Part shown: piece by piece, positions 25,723-33,297 of the stretch | Layout: every line of letters begins with the position of its first letter | Numbering within the stretch: position 1 is the stretch's first letter | Origin: Planctomycetota bacterium | GTDB lineage: Bacteria; Planctomycetota; B15-G4; SIAN01 | DNA length: 64,000 nt | Direction of reading: 5' to 3' | Assembly: GCA_028289345.1 (NCBI GenBank) | Contig: JANQQL010000020.1 | Coordinates: 62,001-126,000 of the forward strand | Notes under the pieces: generated by a model | Database searches by the model: none | Seen by the model: the letters and a program-made list of their open reading frames with translations, nothing else | Told to the model about the DNA's origin: nothing | Translations under genes and position numbers: made by a program

Positions 25723-26465
25723 CGCCACCTCTGGGATTCAAGAACGCGCATGGTCCAGAACAAGAACACCGAGGTCAGAACCACGTAGAACGCCACATGC
25801 CCGCCATCGAGCAAGCCCTTGGCGAACGAATCATAGAAGTGGCGGTAGATCCAGAGTTCGGTGAAGAAGCGCTCGACCACCTCGTTCTCGGTGAACAAAG
25901 ACAGAGCGGGGATCACATAGAGCAGCAGATTGAACACGGTGGCCAGGGCCGCAGCCATGAGTTGGTTGGAGGTCAGAGAAGAGGCGAACAGGCCCGCGGC
26001 GGTGAACACCGAAGCAAGCAGGGTCACGCCCAAATAGCTGGTGAACAGAGACCCGAGGTCCGGGATGGCTCCGTAGGACTTGACGATTGCGACGTACAGC
26101 AAGGAAGGCAGCCACAAACTCAGGGTGAATAGCAGTCCCGCCAAGAATTTCGACAGCACCACCTCGAGCTCCGCGACGGGAGCGGTGAGTAGCATCTCCA
26201 GAGTTCCCGAGCGGCGCTCTTCGGCAAACAGCCGCATGGTGAAGATCGGCGGCAAGAACACCATCACCACCCAAAACAACATGGACCCGCCGAAGAACGT
26301 ACGCACCGCCATTCCGACGTTGCCACCTGAATCATTCAACGAGATGTAGAAGGACAGACCGTTGAAGATCAGCCCCAGAGTCAACACCCCGTAAGTGATC
26401 GGCGAGAAGAACAACGATTCCACCTCGCGCGATAACAGGATCATGGCCTGTCGCAGCATCCTCAT
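25719..26465 (-). CDS. GldF-like ABC-2 permease
   Basis: 248-residue inner-membrane protein with six hydrophobic segments. FAEERRSGTLEMLLTAPV is the conserved cytoplasmic loop of GldF/NosY-type permeases, and SPITYGVLTLGLIFNG forms the first helix. It pairs with the GldA-like ATPase upstream and the GldG-like protein downstream; both junctions are ATGA overlaps, implying one translationally coupled complex. Confidence 0.92.
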   Translation of the reverse strand: MRMLRQAMILLSREVESLFFSPITYGVLTLGLIFNGLSFYISLNDSGGNVGMAVRTFFGGSMLFWVVMVFLPPIFTMRLFAEERRSGTLEMLLTAPVAELEVVLSKFLAGLLFTLSLWLPSLLYVAIVKSYGAIPDLGSLFTSYLGVTLLASVFTAAGLFASSLTSNQLMAAALATVFNLLLYVIPALSLFTENEVVERFFTELWIYRHFYDSFAKGLLDGGHVAFYVVLTSVFLFWTMRVLESQRWR

Positions 26466-27418
26466 CGGACCGCCTCCTGGGCCGACTGAGCCGTGATGCG
26501 AAGGAACAGTTCTTCCAGAGTGAAGGCTTGGCGAATCAACTCGCGCACGCCCAGGCCTTCTTTCACGAAGGCTTCGTTGATCGGAGCACGAAAGTCCTCG
26601 TCGCCGCCGGTCTGCAGGCGTACCCGGATCCATTCGTCCGAAACCGTTTCGAATTCGATCGCTTCGAGTTGCTCCCCCAACGTGCCGCGAATGACTGTTT
26701 CGGCGCGGGTCTCGTCACACCGAACTTCGAGCTGAATGCGTGGGGCTTCCTGAAGCTGATCCGCCAACTCGTGGGGACGACCAATGGTCAGTAGCTTGCC
26801 CTGCTGAATGATCATCACTCGATCGGAGATGGTCTCGACTTCTGCCAAGACGTGGGAAGACAACAGGATGGTGTGCTGCTCCGCGAGCTGCTTGATCAAC
26901 TCCAGCACTTCCTTGCGCTGGTGAGGGTCCAAGCCTCCGGTCGGCTCGTCAAGGATCAGAATCTTCGGCCGGCTGACCAGCGCGTCAGCCAGGCCCACCC
27001 GCTGCCGGTAGCCCTTGGAGAGTTGGCCGACGATGCGGCGAGTCATCGGAACCAGGCCGCAGCTCTCCACGGCCTCCCCCACCCGTCGCTGGATCTCTTT
27101 CCGAGGAATGCCCTTCAGCAAGCCGCGAAAGCGCAGGTACTCCTCGACCCGCATGTCGAGATAAAGGGGAACCTGCTCGGGGAGGTAACCCAGCAAGCGA
27201 CGGACTTGGAGAGACTCACGCAGGACGTCCTTGCCGTTCACCAGGACCGTTCCCGAAGTGGCGGGTAGATACCCGGTGAGGATGCGCAGCGTGGTGGTCT
27301 TGCCGGCGCCGTTCGGACCGAGGAAACCCATGACCTCCCCGGCTTCCACCTCGAATTCCACGCGGTCGACGGCGACGAATTCGCCGAACCGTTTCGTGAG
27401 ATTTCGAACGGAGATCAT
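26462..27418 (-). CDS. GldA-like ABC transporter ATP-binding protein
   Basis: 318-residue ATPase. Walker A GPNGAGKTT, signature LSKGYRQRV, Walker B ILILDEPTGGLD and switch LLSSHVLAEV are all present, and a C-terminal regulatory extension of about 90 residues follows as in GldA/CcmA-type subunits. The start is the ATG at 27418 (MISVRNLTKRFG). It heads a four-gene operon. Two palindrome copies (27507-27560) lie 90-140 bp upstream and may regulate it. Confidence 0.94.
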   Translation of the reverse strand: MISVRNLTKRFGEFVAVDRVEFEVEAGEVMGFLGPNGAGKTTTLRILTGYLPATSGTVLVNGKDVLRESLQVRRLLGYLPEQVPLYLDMRVEEYLRFRGLLKGIPRKEIQRRVGEAVESCGLVPMTRRIVGQLSKGYRQRVGLADALVSRPKILILDEPTGGLDPHQRKEVLELIKQLAEQHTILLSSHVLAEVETISDRVMIIQQGKLLTIGRPHELADQLQEAPRIQLEVRCDETRAETVIRGTLGEQLEAIEFETVSDEWIRVRLQTGGDEDFRAPINEAFVKEGLGVRELIRQAFTLEELFLRITAQSAQEAVR

Positions 27419-27506
27419 CCGCTTCGCACACCTCGAGGGCTGAGCTAGCTGCAAAAGAAACGTCCGGCGACGGGGAGGCCCCGCGGCCGGACGACAAGCT
27501 TGCGAT

Positions 27507-27560
27507 GTCCTTCGAGGACCTGTCCTGCCCTCGAAGAGTCACTGTCCTCCGAGGATCTGT
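27507..27560. repeat. Two direct copies of a short palindrome upstream of the gld-like operon
   Basis: GTCCTTCGAGGACCTGT (27507-27523) and GTCCTCCGAGGATCTGT (27544-27560) match at 15 of 17 bases and start 37 bp apart. Each contains a GTCCT-N3-AGGAY inverted repeat. They lie between dnaK and the gldA-like gene. They could be an operator pair for the gld-like operon; a role in dnaK 3' processing is also possible. No T-run follows on either strand. Confidence 0.45.
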
Positions 27561-27587
27561 TAGCAAAGGCCGTACCTGGTTTCGAAC

Positions 27588-29540
27588 CTAATCTTTGACC
27601 TCGAATTCGGCGTCGACGATGTTCTCGTCGTTGCTCTTGTCTTGCTTGCCACCGTCGTCGGCGGGTCCCGACGCGCCAGCTCCACCCGCGGCTCCCGAGG
27701 CGCCGGCGGCCTGCTGCTGTTGCTGCTGGGCCTGGGCATCTTGGTACAGCTTTTCGGTGATCTTCTGGGAGGCCTGGGACAGCTCTTGCATGGCGGCCTC
27801 GATCTCTTCCTTGCTCCCCGACTCCCGAACCTTTTTTAGGGCCTCGACCTTTTCCTGCACCTTCTTCTTTTCGGCTTCGTCAATCTTGTCAGCTTGCTCG
27901 GACAAGACCTTCTCGGTGGCGTAGACAAGCTGATCCGCCTGGTTCTGGGCTTCGACCAGCCCTCGGCGCTGCTTGTCCTCTTCCGCGTGGACCTCCGCGT
28001 CACGGGCCATCTTCTCGACTTCTTCCTTGGAGAGGCCCGAAGAGGACTCGATGTGGATCGACTGCTCTTTGCCAGTCGCCTTGTCGCGAGCGGTCACTTG
28101 CAGGATGCCGTTGGCGTCGATGTTGAAGGTCACCTCGATCTGGGGCATGCCACGCGGGGCCGGCGGGATTCCATCCAGATTGAAACGGCCGAGCTCGCGA
28201 TTGTCGTTGGCCATCTCGCGCTCGCCTTGCAGAACCCGGATCTCCACCCGGGTCTGGTTGTCGGCCGCGGTCGAGAAGGTTTCCTTCTTGGTGCTCGGGA
28301 TGGTCGTGTTGCGCTCGATGAGCTTGGTGCAAACCCCGCCCATGGTCTCGATTCCGAGGGACAACGGAGTGACGTCCAGCAGCACGACCTCGTCGACCTC
28401 GCCAGACAGCACTGCGCCCTGAATGGCTGCGCCGAGAGCCACCACTTCGTCGGGATTCACGCCGCGATTGGGCTCCCGATTGAAGATTCTCTTCACCAAC
28501 TCCTGCACCGCAGGCACGCGCGTCGAGCCACCGACCAGCACCACATCGTCGACATCCGTGGGAGCGAGCTTGGCATCGGCCAGCGCCGCCTCACACGGTC
28601 GGCGAATGCGCTCGAGCAAACCGTCGATCATGCGCTCGAAGTCGGCACGGCTGACGTTCAGCTGCAGGTGCTTGGGGCCGGTCGCGTCGGCGGTGATGAA
28701 GGGCAGGTTGATGGTGGTCTGCATCGCGCTGGACAGCTCGCACTTGGCCTTTTCGCAGGCGTCGCGCAGGCGCTGCAGCGCCATCACGTCCTGGCGCAGG
28801 TCGATCGAGTGCTCCTTCTGGAAGGAGTCGGCGACGAAGTTGATCAGCTCTTCGTCGAAGTCGTCACCGCCCAGGTGAGTGTCGCCGGAGGTGGACAGCA
28901 CGTCGAAGACCCCATCCCCCACGTCCAGGATGGAAATGTCAAAGGTCCCGCCACCCAGGTCGAAAACGGCGACCTTGCCGGACTTGTCTTTGTCGAATCC
29001 GTAGGCGAGAGCGGCCGCCGTCGGCTCGTTGATGATTCGCTCGACCTGCAGGCCAGCGATGGTGCCCGCGTCTTTGGTCGCCTGGCGCTGGGAGTCGTTG
29101 AAGTAGGCCGGCACCGTGATCACGGCGCGGGTCACTTCGTGACCGACGTAGGTTTCCGCTGCCTCTTTCAGGGACTGAAGAATGACCGCGGAGATCTCGG
29201 GCGGAGTGTAGGACTTGTCCCGCACCTGGACCTTGACCAGCTCGTCCGGCCCCCCTTCGATTTCATAGGCCACCATCTTCTCTTCTTTGCCCACTTCGTT
29301 GTGGCGGCGCCCCATGAAGCGCTTGATCGAGTAGATGGTGTTCTTGGCATTCGTCACCGCTTGCCGCCGCGCCGGATTGCCGACCAGTCGCTCGCCGTTG
29401 TCGAGGAACGCCAGAACCGACGGGGTCACCCGGGAGCCCTCGGCATTGGGGATGACGACGGGAGCCCCGCCTTCCATGACCGCGACCACGGAGTTCGTGG
29501 TGCCGAGGTCGATTCCGATTACTTTCGAGTCTGAGGCCAT
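27588..29540 (-). CDS. dnaK: Molecular chaperone DnaK (Hsp70)
   Basis: 650-residue ATP-dependent chaperone. The ATPase domain begins [14 protein letters not shown] and contains [34 protein letters not shown] and [12 protein letters not shown]. The substrate-binding domain shows [17 protein letters not shown] lid domain is followed by a Gln/Gly/Ala-rich linker and an acidic tail similar to other DnaKs. The ATG at 29540 (MASDSK) has GGAG seven bases upstream. No grpE or dnaJ is adjacent. Upstream are two TGACA/TGTCA palindromes; no CIRCE element was found. Confidence 0.98.
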   Translation of the reverse strand: MASDSKVIGIDLGTTNSVVAVMEGGAPVVIPNAEGSRVTPSVLAFLDNGERLVGNPARRQAVTNAKNTIYSIKRFMGRRHNEVGKEEKMVAYEIEGGPDELVKVQVRDKSYTPPEISAVILQSLKEAAETYVGHEVTRAVITVPAYFNDSQRQATKDAGTIAGLQVERIINEPTAAALAYGFDKDKSGKVAVFDLGGGTFDISILDVGDGVFDVLSTSGDTHLGGDDFDEELINFVADSFQKEHSIDLRQDVMALQRLRDACEKAKCELSSAMQTTINLPFITADATGPKHLQLNVSRADFERMIDGLLERIRRPCEAALADAKLAPTDVDDVVLVGGSTRVPAVQELVKRIFNREPNRGVNPDEVVALGAAIQGAVLSGEVDEVVLLDVTPLSLGIETMGGVCTKLIERNTTIPSTKKETFSTAADNQTRVEIRVLQGEREMANDNRELGRFNLDGIPPAPRGMPQIEVTFNIDANGILQVTARDKATGKEQSIHIESSSGLSKEEVEKMARDAEVHAEEDKQRRGLVEAQNQADQLVYATEKVLSEQADKIDEAEKKKVQEKVEALKKVRESGSKEEIEAAMQELSQASQKITEKLYQDAQAQQQQQQAAGASGAAGGAGASGPADDGGKQDKSNDENIVDAEFEVKD

Positions 29541-29775
29541 GGTGCCGCTCCGTCTCGCCGCTTCCGCTCTGGCGGCTGGCCATGGGCCCTCCGGCTCGAA
29601 GGTTGGCCGCCGCGATCCACCACGAGCCACAACCGCCCGGGGATCTCGGAACTCTCAACCAAATCCAGTGCCAAAGTGCTCCATCCGGCGCGGGAACCTG
29701 GGGAATGGACCCCTGGCGGGCGAGGAGACGAAAATCCCTCCCTTGGGGCTCCCCGAAAGCCACCCCCTTCGGCCA

Positions 29776-29828
29776 CGGCAGGTTGTCACGGTGCCCAGGA
29801 ACCGCCGAGCCGCACTGACAGATTGTCA
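29776..29828 (-). promoter_or_regulatory. Tandem palindromic sites upstream of dnaK
   Basis: A perfect inverted repeat TGACA-GAT-TGTCA (29816-29828) overlaps the stop codon of the histidine kinase gene. A second, imperfect copy CGGCA-GGT-TGTCA (29776-29788) lies exactly 40 bp closer to dnaK, about four helical turns. The arrangement suggests cooperative binding of a dimeric regulator 240-290 bp before the dnaK start. It does not match CIRCE or HAIR. Confidence 0.45.
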
Positions 29829-30632
29829 CGATGGGTTGGGCGGTGGCTTCGACTTCGGGTCTGGCGGATCTTCCGGTGGATCACTGGAACGCGAAGCCGG
29901 CTCGGTACGAGAACTCGGCAGAACCAGCCGGAACGAGGTCCCCCGGCCCGGCTCGCTCTCCACGGTGATGTCTCCGCCGTGCTCATCCAGGATCCGCTTC
30001 ACCGTCGGCAGGCCGAGCCCGCTCCCCGTGGCCTTCGTTGAGAAGTAAGGCTCGAAGATGTTTTCCAGTGCGTCGGCGGAGATTCCCGGCCCGGAGTCGA
30101 TCACCAGCACCTCAACGCCCCGTGGATGAGACCGACTGCCCACCACGATCTGCTCCCGGGCCTCGTCCCGGTTCTCGTCCCCGGTGATGGCCTCCTGGGC
30201 GTTGTTGAGCAGGTTGAGGACCGCTTGCTTGAAGTAGGTCGCGTCCACGTAGGCATCGGGCAAGTCGGAGCCGAGGACCAGCTCAACGTCGATCCCCGAG
30301 GCATTGGCTCGGGCCGCCCAGAATTCCACGATCTCGCGCAGCAGAACGTTCACCGACTGAGGCTTCGGCTCCAGGGAGAAACCACGGGCGAACTTCAAGA
30401 AGCCCTCGAGAATCTCCTCCAGACGCAGCACTTCGCGCTCGACAATGCCAATCCGCTTGAGGGTTCGGCGATCCTGAGCCCGCTCCGATTGCTCCAAGTC
30501 CTCCCGCATCATCTGCAGGTTGATCGACATCGCGGACAAGGGATTCTTGATTTCGTGGGCCAGACCGCTGGCGAGGGTTCCCAGAAACGCCAAGCGACTG
30601 CGCCGCTCTCGTGTGTCCCGACGTGGCGCCAT
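29826..30632 (-). CDS. Soluble orphan sensor histidine kinase
   Basis: 268 residues with a HisKA dimerisation domain (phospho-acceptor H26 in GLAHEIKNPLSAM) and a HATPase_c domain (N box LNLLNNAQEA, G1 DSGPGISADAL, G2 GSGLGLPTVKRI). There is no membrane helix, PAS or HAMP domain in front, so it is a bare catalytic module, and the C-terminus is Pro/Ser-rich. No response regulator is adjacent. The start ATG at 30632 lacks a good ribosome site; a longer form from 30701 would overlap the divergent gene and is less likely. Confidence 0.9.
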   Translation of the reverse strand: MAPRRDTRERRSRLAFLGTLASGLAHEIKNPLSAMSINLQMMREDLEQSERAQDRRTLKRIGIVEREVLRLEEILEGFLKFARGFSLEPKPQSVNVLLREIVEFWAARANASGIDVELVLGSDLPDAYVDATYFKQAVLNLLNNAQEAITGDENRDEAREQIVVGSRSHPRGVEVLVIDSGPGISADALENIFEPYFSTKATGSGLGLPTVKRILDEHGGDITVESEPGRGTSFRLVLPSSRTEPASRSSDPPEDPPDPKSKPPPNPS

Positions 30633-30691
30633 GGAAGCATTGTGCCCCCGGGAGTCGGGAATTGGTACTGTTCGTAACAGACCGGAGATCC

Positions 30692-31756
30692 ATGGATACA
30701 CAGCAACTCTCGATCGATCCGGAAGAGTTCGATCCGGCTTCCCTCGAACCGGCGGTTCAACAACTCCGCGCCGGCGAGGTGATCGCCATTCCGACGGAAA
30801 CCGTCTACGGGGTCGCCGCCGCCGCCACGGACGAGGGCAATGCGCGCTTGCGTGAACTCAAAGGCCGGGCTCCCGACAAACCGTTTCCCGTCGCCATTGC
30901 CTCCCGGGATCAGGCGGCTCAGGTCGGTGATGTCTCGGGTCGCGGAATCCAGAAACTCATGGGCCGGTTTTGGCCAGGTCCACTCACCCTGGTTGTCCCC
31001 GCTCTGGGTCGGTCGGGAACGGTCGCCCTGCGGGTGCCCGCTCATCGAGTGGCGGTCGAACTGCTTCGTCAGTACGGCCTGCCGGTGTCCCTGACCAGCG
31101 CCAATCGAAGTGGAAAGCCGGCTCCGCGCACCGCCGAGGAAGTTCACCAGCAGCTAGCCGGAGACCTTCCTTTGATCGTCGATGCCGGTCCGGTGACCGT
31201 GGGAGAGGCCAGCGCCATCGTCGAAATCGTCGGGTCACGCACCGTCGTTCACCGCGACGGGCTGATTGACCGAGTCATGATTCAACGCACCGCCGCTCGC
31301 CACGTGGTGTTCGTCTGCACGGGCAACACTTGCCGCAGCCCCATGGCCGAGGCGGTGTGCCGCGATCGGTGGGCAAAGAAACGAGGAGTCACCTCTGACC
31401 AGCTCCTCGAGCATGGCGGCCTGGTCAGCAGCGCGGGAGTGGCGGCCTTTCCCGGAGTGACGGCGACCCAAGAGGCGGTCACGGCAGTCGCACGACAGAA
31501 CATCGACTTGAAGAATCACCGCTCGCGATCCCTCGACCGCCCACTGGTCGAGGCCGCGGACCACGTCTACGCCCTGACCAAATCCCACTTGGCGGCCGCT
31601 CAAGAGCTGGCCGGCGACCAGCGCGGCAAATGCGAACTACTCGACCCTGCTGGCAACGACATCGCGGACCCGATTGGCGGAGACCAATCAGTTTACGACC
31701 GATGCCTGGCGCAAATCGAACGAGCGGTCGAGCAGCGGATGAAGGGCTGGAACTAA
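30692..31756 (+). CDS. Fusion of Sua5/YrdC threonylcarbamoyl-AMP synthase and low-molecular-weight phosphatase
   Basis: 354 residues. Residues 1-200 are a YrdC/Sua5 domain (IPTETVYGVA, KGRAPDKPFPV, FWPGPLTLV, SLTSANRSGKP) that makes threonylcarbamoyl-AMP for tRNA t6A. Residues 204-354 are a low-molecular-weight protein phosphatase with P-loop VCTGNTCRSPMAEA (nucleophile C209) and a late DP pair. The threonine at 213 in place of the isoleucine of tyrosine phosphatases is the hallmark of protein-arginine phosphatase YwlE, so arginine phosphatase activity is inferred. In Bacillus, ywlC (sua5) and ywlE are near neighbours. GGAG precedes the ATG. No mcsB is seen in the window. Confidence 0.9.
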   Translation: MDTQQLSIDPEEFDPASLEPAVQQLRAGEVIAIPTETVYGVAAAATDEGNARLRELKGRAPDKPFPVAIASRDQAAQVGDVSGRGIQKLMGRFWPGPLTLVVPALGRSGTVALRVPAHRVAVELLRQYGLPVSLTSANRSGKPAPRTAEEVHQQLAGDLPLIVDAGPVTVGEASAIVEIVGSRTVVHRDGLIDRVMIQRTAARHVVFVCTGNTCRSPMAEAVCRDRWAKKRGVTSDQLLEHGGLVSSAGVAAFPGVTATQEAVTAVARQNIDLKNHRSRSLDRPLVEAADHVYALTKSHLAAAQELAGDQRGKCELLDPAGNDIADPIGGDQSVYDRCLAQIERAVEQRMKGWN

Positions 31757-31824
31757 GTTCGACCCGCTGGGTTTGGAGAGAGCGAACGGCCCCTCTCCCG
31801 TACGATCGCTTCCGGAATGGTGCC

Positions 31825-32028
31825 CTAGAGCTGTCCGTGCTGCAGTTTGGCAGCAAGACGAATGGTCTTGAGCCGTTCCCGCTTACGCCGCCGACGACGA
31901 ACGCTGGGCTTCTCGTAGTAGCTGTTGCGCTTGACGGACTTCGTGACGCCCTCGTTGTTGCATAGCTTGCGCAGCCGGCGGAGGGTCTTGTCGAGGGGTT
32001 CCCCGTCCTTGGGTTGAATCCGGATCAT
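31825..32028 (-). CDS. rpsU: 30S ribosomal protein bS21
   Basis: 67-residue basic ribosomal protein. DGEPLDKTLRRLRKLCNNEG and SYYEKPSVRRRRRKRER match bS21, which aids mRNA selection on the small subunit. AGAGGA lies close upstream of the ATG. It is single and convergent with the Sua5 fusion gene. A 269-bp gap follows upstream to the EIIA gene, in which I recognise nothing beyond a likely promoter region. Confidence 0.96.
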   Translation of the reverse strand: MIRIQPKDGEPLDKTLRRLRKLCNNEGVTKSVKRNSYYEKPSVRRRRRKRERLKTIRLAAKLQHGQL

Positions 32029-32297
32029 GTTCCTCTGACGACGTTTCTCTAGAGAATCGGGTGGACAAAAAACTCAGATCGATCGAACCCGGCAGAATAC
32101 TGAATGGAAGTCAGCGGTCCAACCCTGGTTTCCCGGACCACCTCCGGCGACTCCAGGGTGCCTGGCTGGCAGGCCGATGAAAACGCCTTGGATTTCCGAT
32201 CGAGGGACTTCCCCCCATCGAGGATTCGAGACAGAGGCCGAGGCACGATCCGATCGGCCGGGGAAAAAGCGAGGGGACAGAGGCTGTCACCGGTTCG

Positions 32298-32771
32298 CTA
32301 GCCAAGCTTGCCTTCTTCCCGGCGAATGACTTCGAGAGCGGCCTCGGGGCTATCCGCAGCGAGCAGCGCCTCTCGGAAAACCGGGCTCGCGAACAGCTGG
32401 GCGATCCCAGCCAAGACCTTGAGGTGCTCGCGGTTCTGCTTCCTCGGAGTCACCAGACAGACCACCAGGTGGGTGCTCTGGCCATCGATGGCGTCGAAAT
32501 CCATGCCTTCCGAGAGCACCGCCAGGCTGACCAGCGTTCGCTGGATGGGGTCGTCCATCCGGCAGTGGGGAATCGCGAACCCGTCCTGCATTCCGGTGCT
32601 GGACTGCTTTTCGCGCTCGATGAGGGCTTTCTCGATCGGGTCGCGCCAGTCAGCCTCGGCCTGACCGGACTCCACGATCAGGTCGGTCAAGCGGGCGATC
32701 ACCCCCCACTTGTCGAGCCCGTGCAGCCCGACCACCACCGCCGACTCACTCAGGACGTCACAAAGACGCAT
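32298..32771 (-). CDS. PTS EIIA type-2 domain protein (PtsN-like)
   Basis: 157-residue single-domain EIIA of the fructose/mannitol family. The phospho-acceptor histidine is H69 in GFAIPHCRMDD, and VLSEGMDFDAIDGQ and LVTPRKQNREHLKVLA are typical of PtsN-like regulators. No sugar-specific EIIB or EIIC genes are adjacent, so a regulatory role (nitrogen-type PTS) rather than sugar uptake is likely. GGAAGGA about nine bases upstream supports the ATG at 32771. Confidence 0.92.
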   Translation of the reverse strand: MRLCDVLSESAVVVGLHGLDKWGVIARLTDLIVESGQAEADWRDPIEKALIEREKQSSTGMQDGFAIPHCRMDDPIQRTLVSLAVLSEGMDFDAIDGQSTHLVVCLVTPRKQNREHLKVLAGIAQLFASPVFREALLAADSPEAALEVIRREEGKLG

Positions 32772-33297
32772 GGGACAGATTCCTTCCTCGCCTCGGGACT
32801 GCGGGCGCCCGGCGCTCGGGCTGCGGGACTCTACGAGGCGATGCGGGTCGAGGCAAGCAACGTCGGCGGTTCGGATTTCCTGGTCACTCGTGGGAATTCC
32901 TGCAGCGCAATCCGGTCCAAGGACTGATCCGGCATTGCCGCGGCGGATCCCGTCGAGGGATCTTGAATCACCGGGGCCAACGCGGATCATTCACGGAAAC
33001 CGAGTGGCGGGTGGCTCAAGTCCTTGCTGGCTTCGTCATTGCGACGATTTCCTCGGTCCGCGTATCGTCGGATGCACGGACCGCGGGAACTCACCGCAAG
33101 TCGTCGCCCGTGAGAACTTTGCATCATTCTCGCGACGGCCTTCCTGATTGATCCGGGCTAAGATGCTGAATTCCCACGACTTAGGGTTTGCTCTAGGGCG
33201 TGGGACGGGATCGCCCTGGTCGATGAGCGCGCGCGCGCCGCGCCACAGACCCAAAGACACCGGACTCCTCCCCCTGGGGAGACCGAAAGGACGCCAA
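32772..33297. other. 526-bp non-coding gap between the EIIA gene and gspD
   Basis: Divergent intergenic region. The open frames crossing it show no family-like sequence, and the frame in phase with gspD upstream of 33298 looks non-coding. It probably holds the promoters for the EIIA gene and the type II secretion operon, but I could not assign convincing -35/-10 boxes. No tRNA or repeat was seen. Confidence 0.6.

Noticed and set aside
29541..29825. CIRCE element for dnaK
   Set aside because: No TTAGCACTC-N9-GAGTGCTAA type repeat is present; only the different TGACA palindromes are.
32772..33297. Small protein genes in the gap before gspD
   Set aside because: The open frames lack ribosome sites and family-like composition; they look like chance frames in GC-rich DNA.
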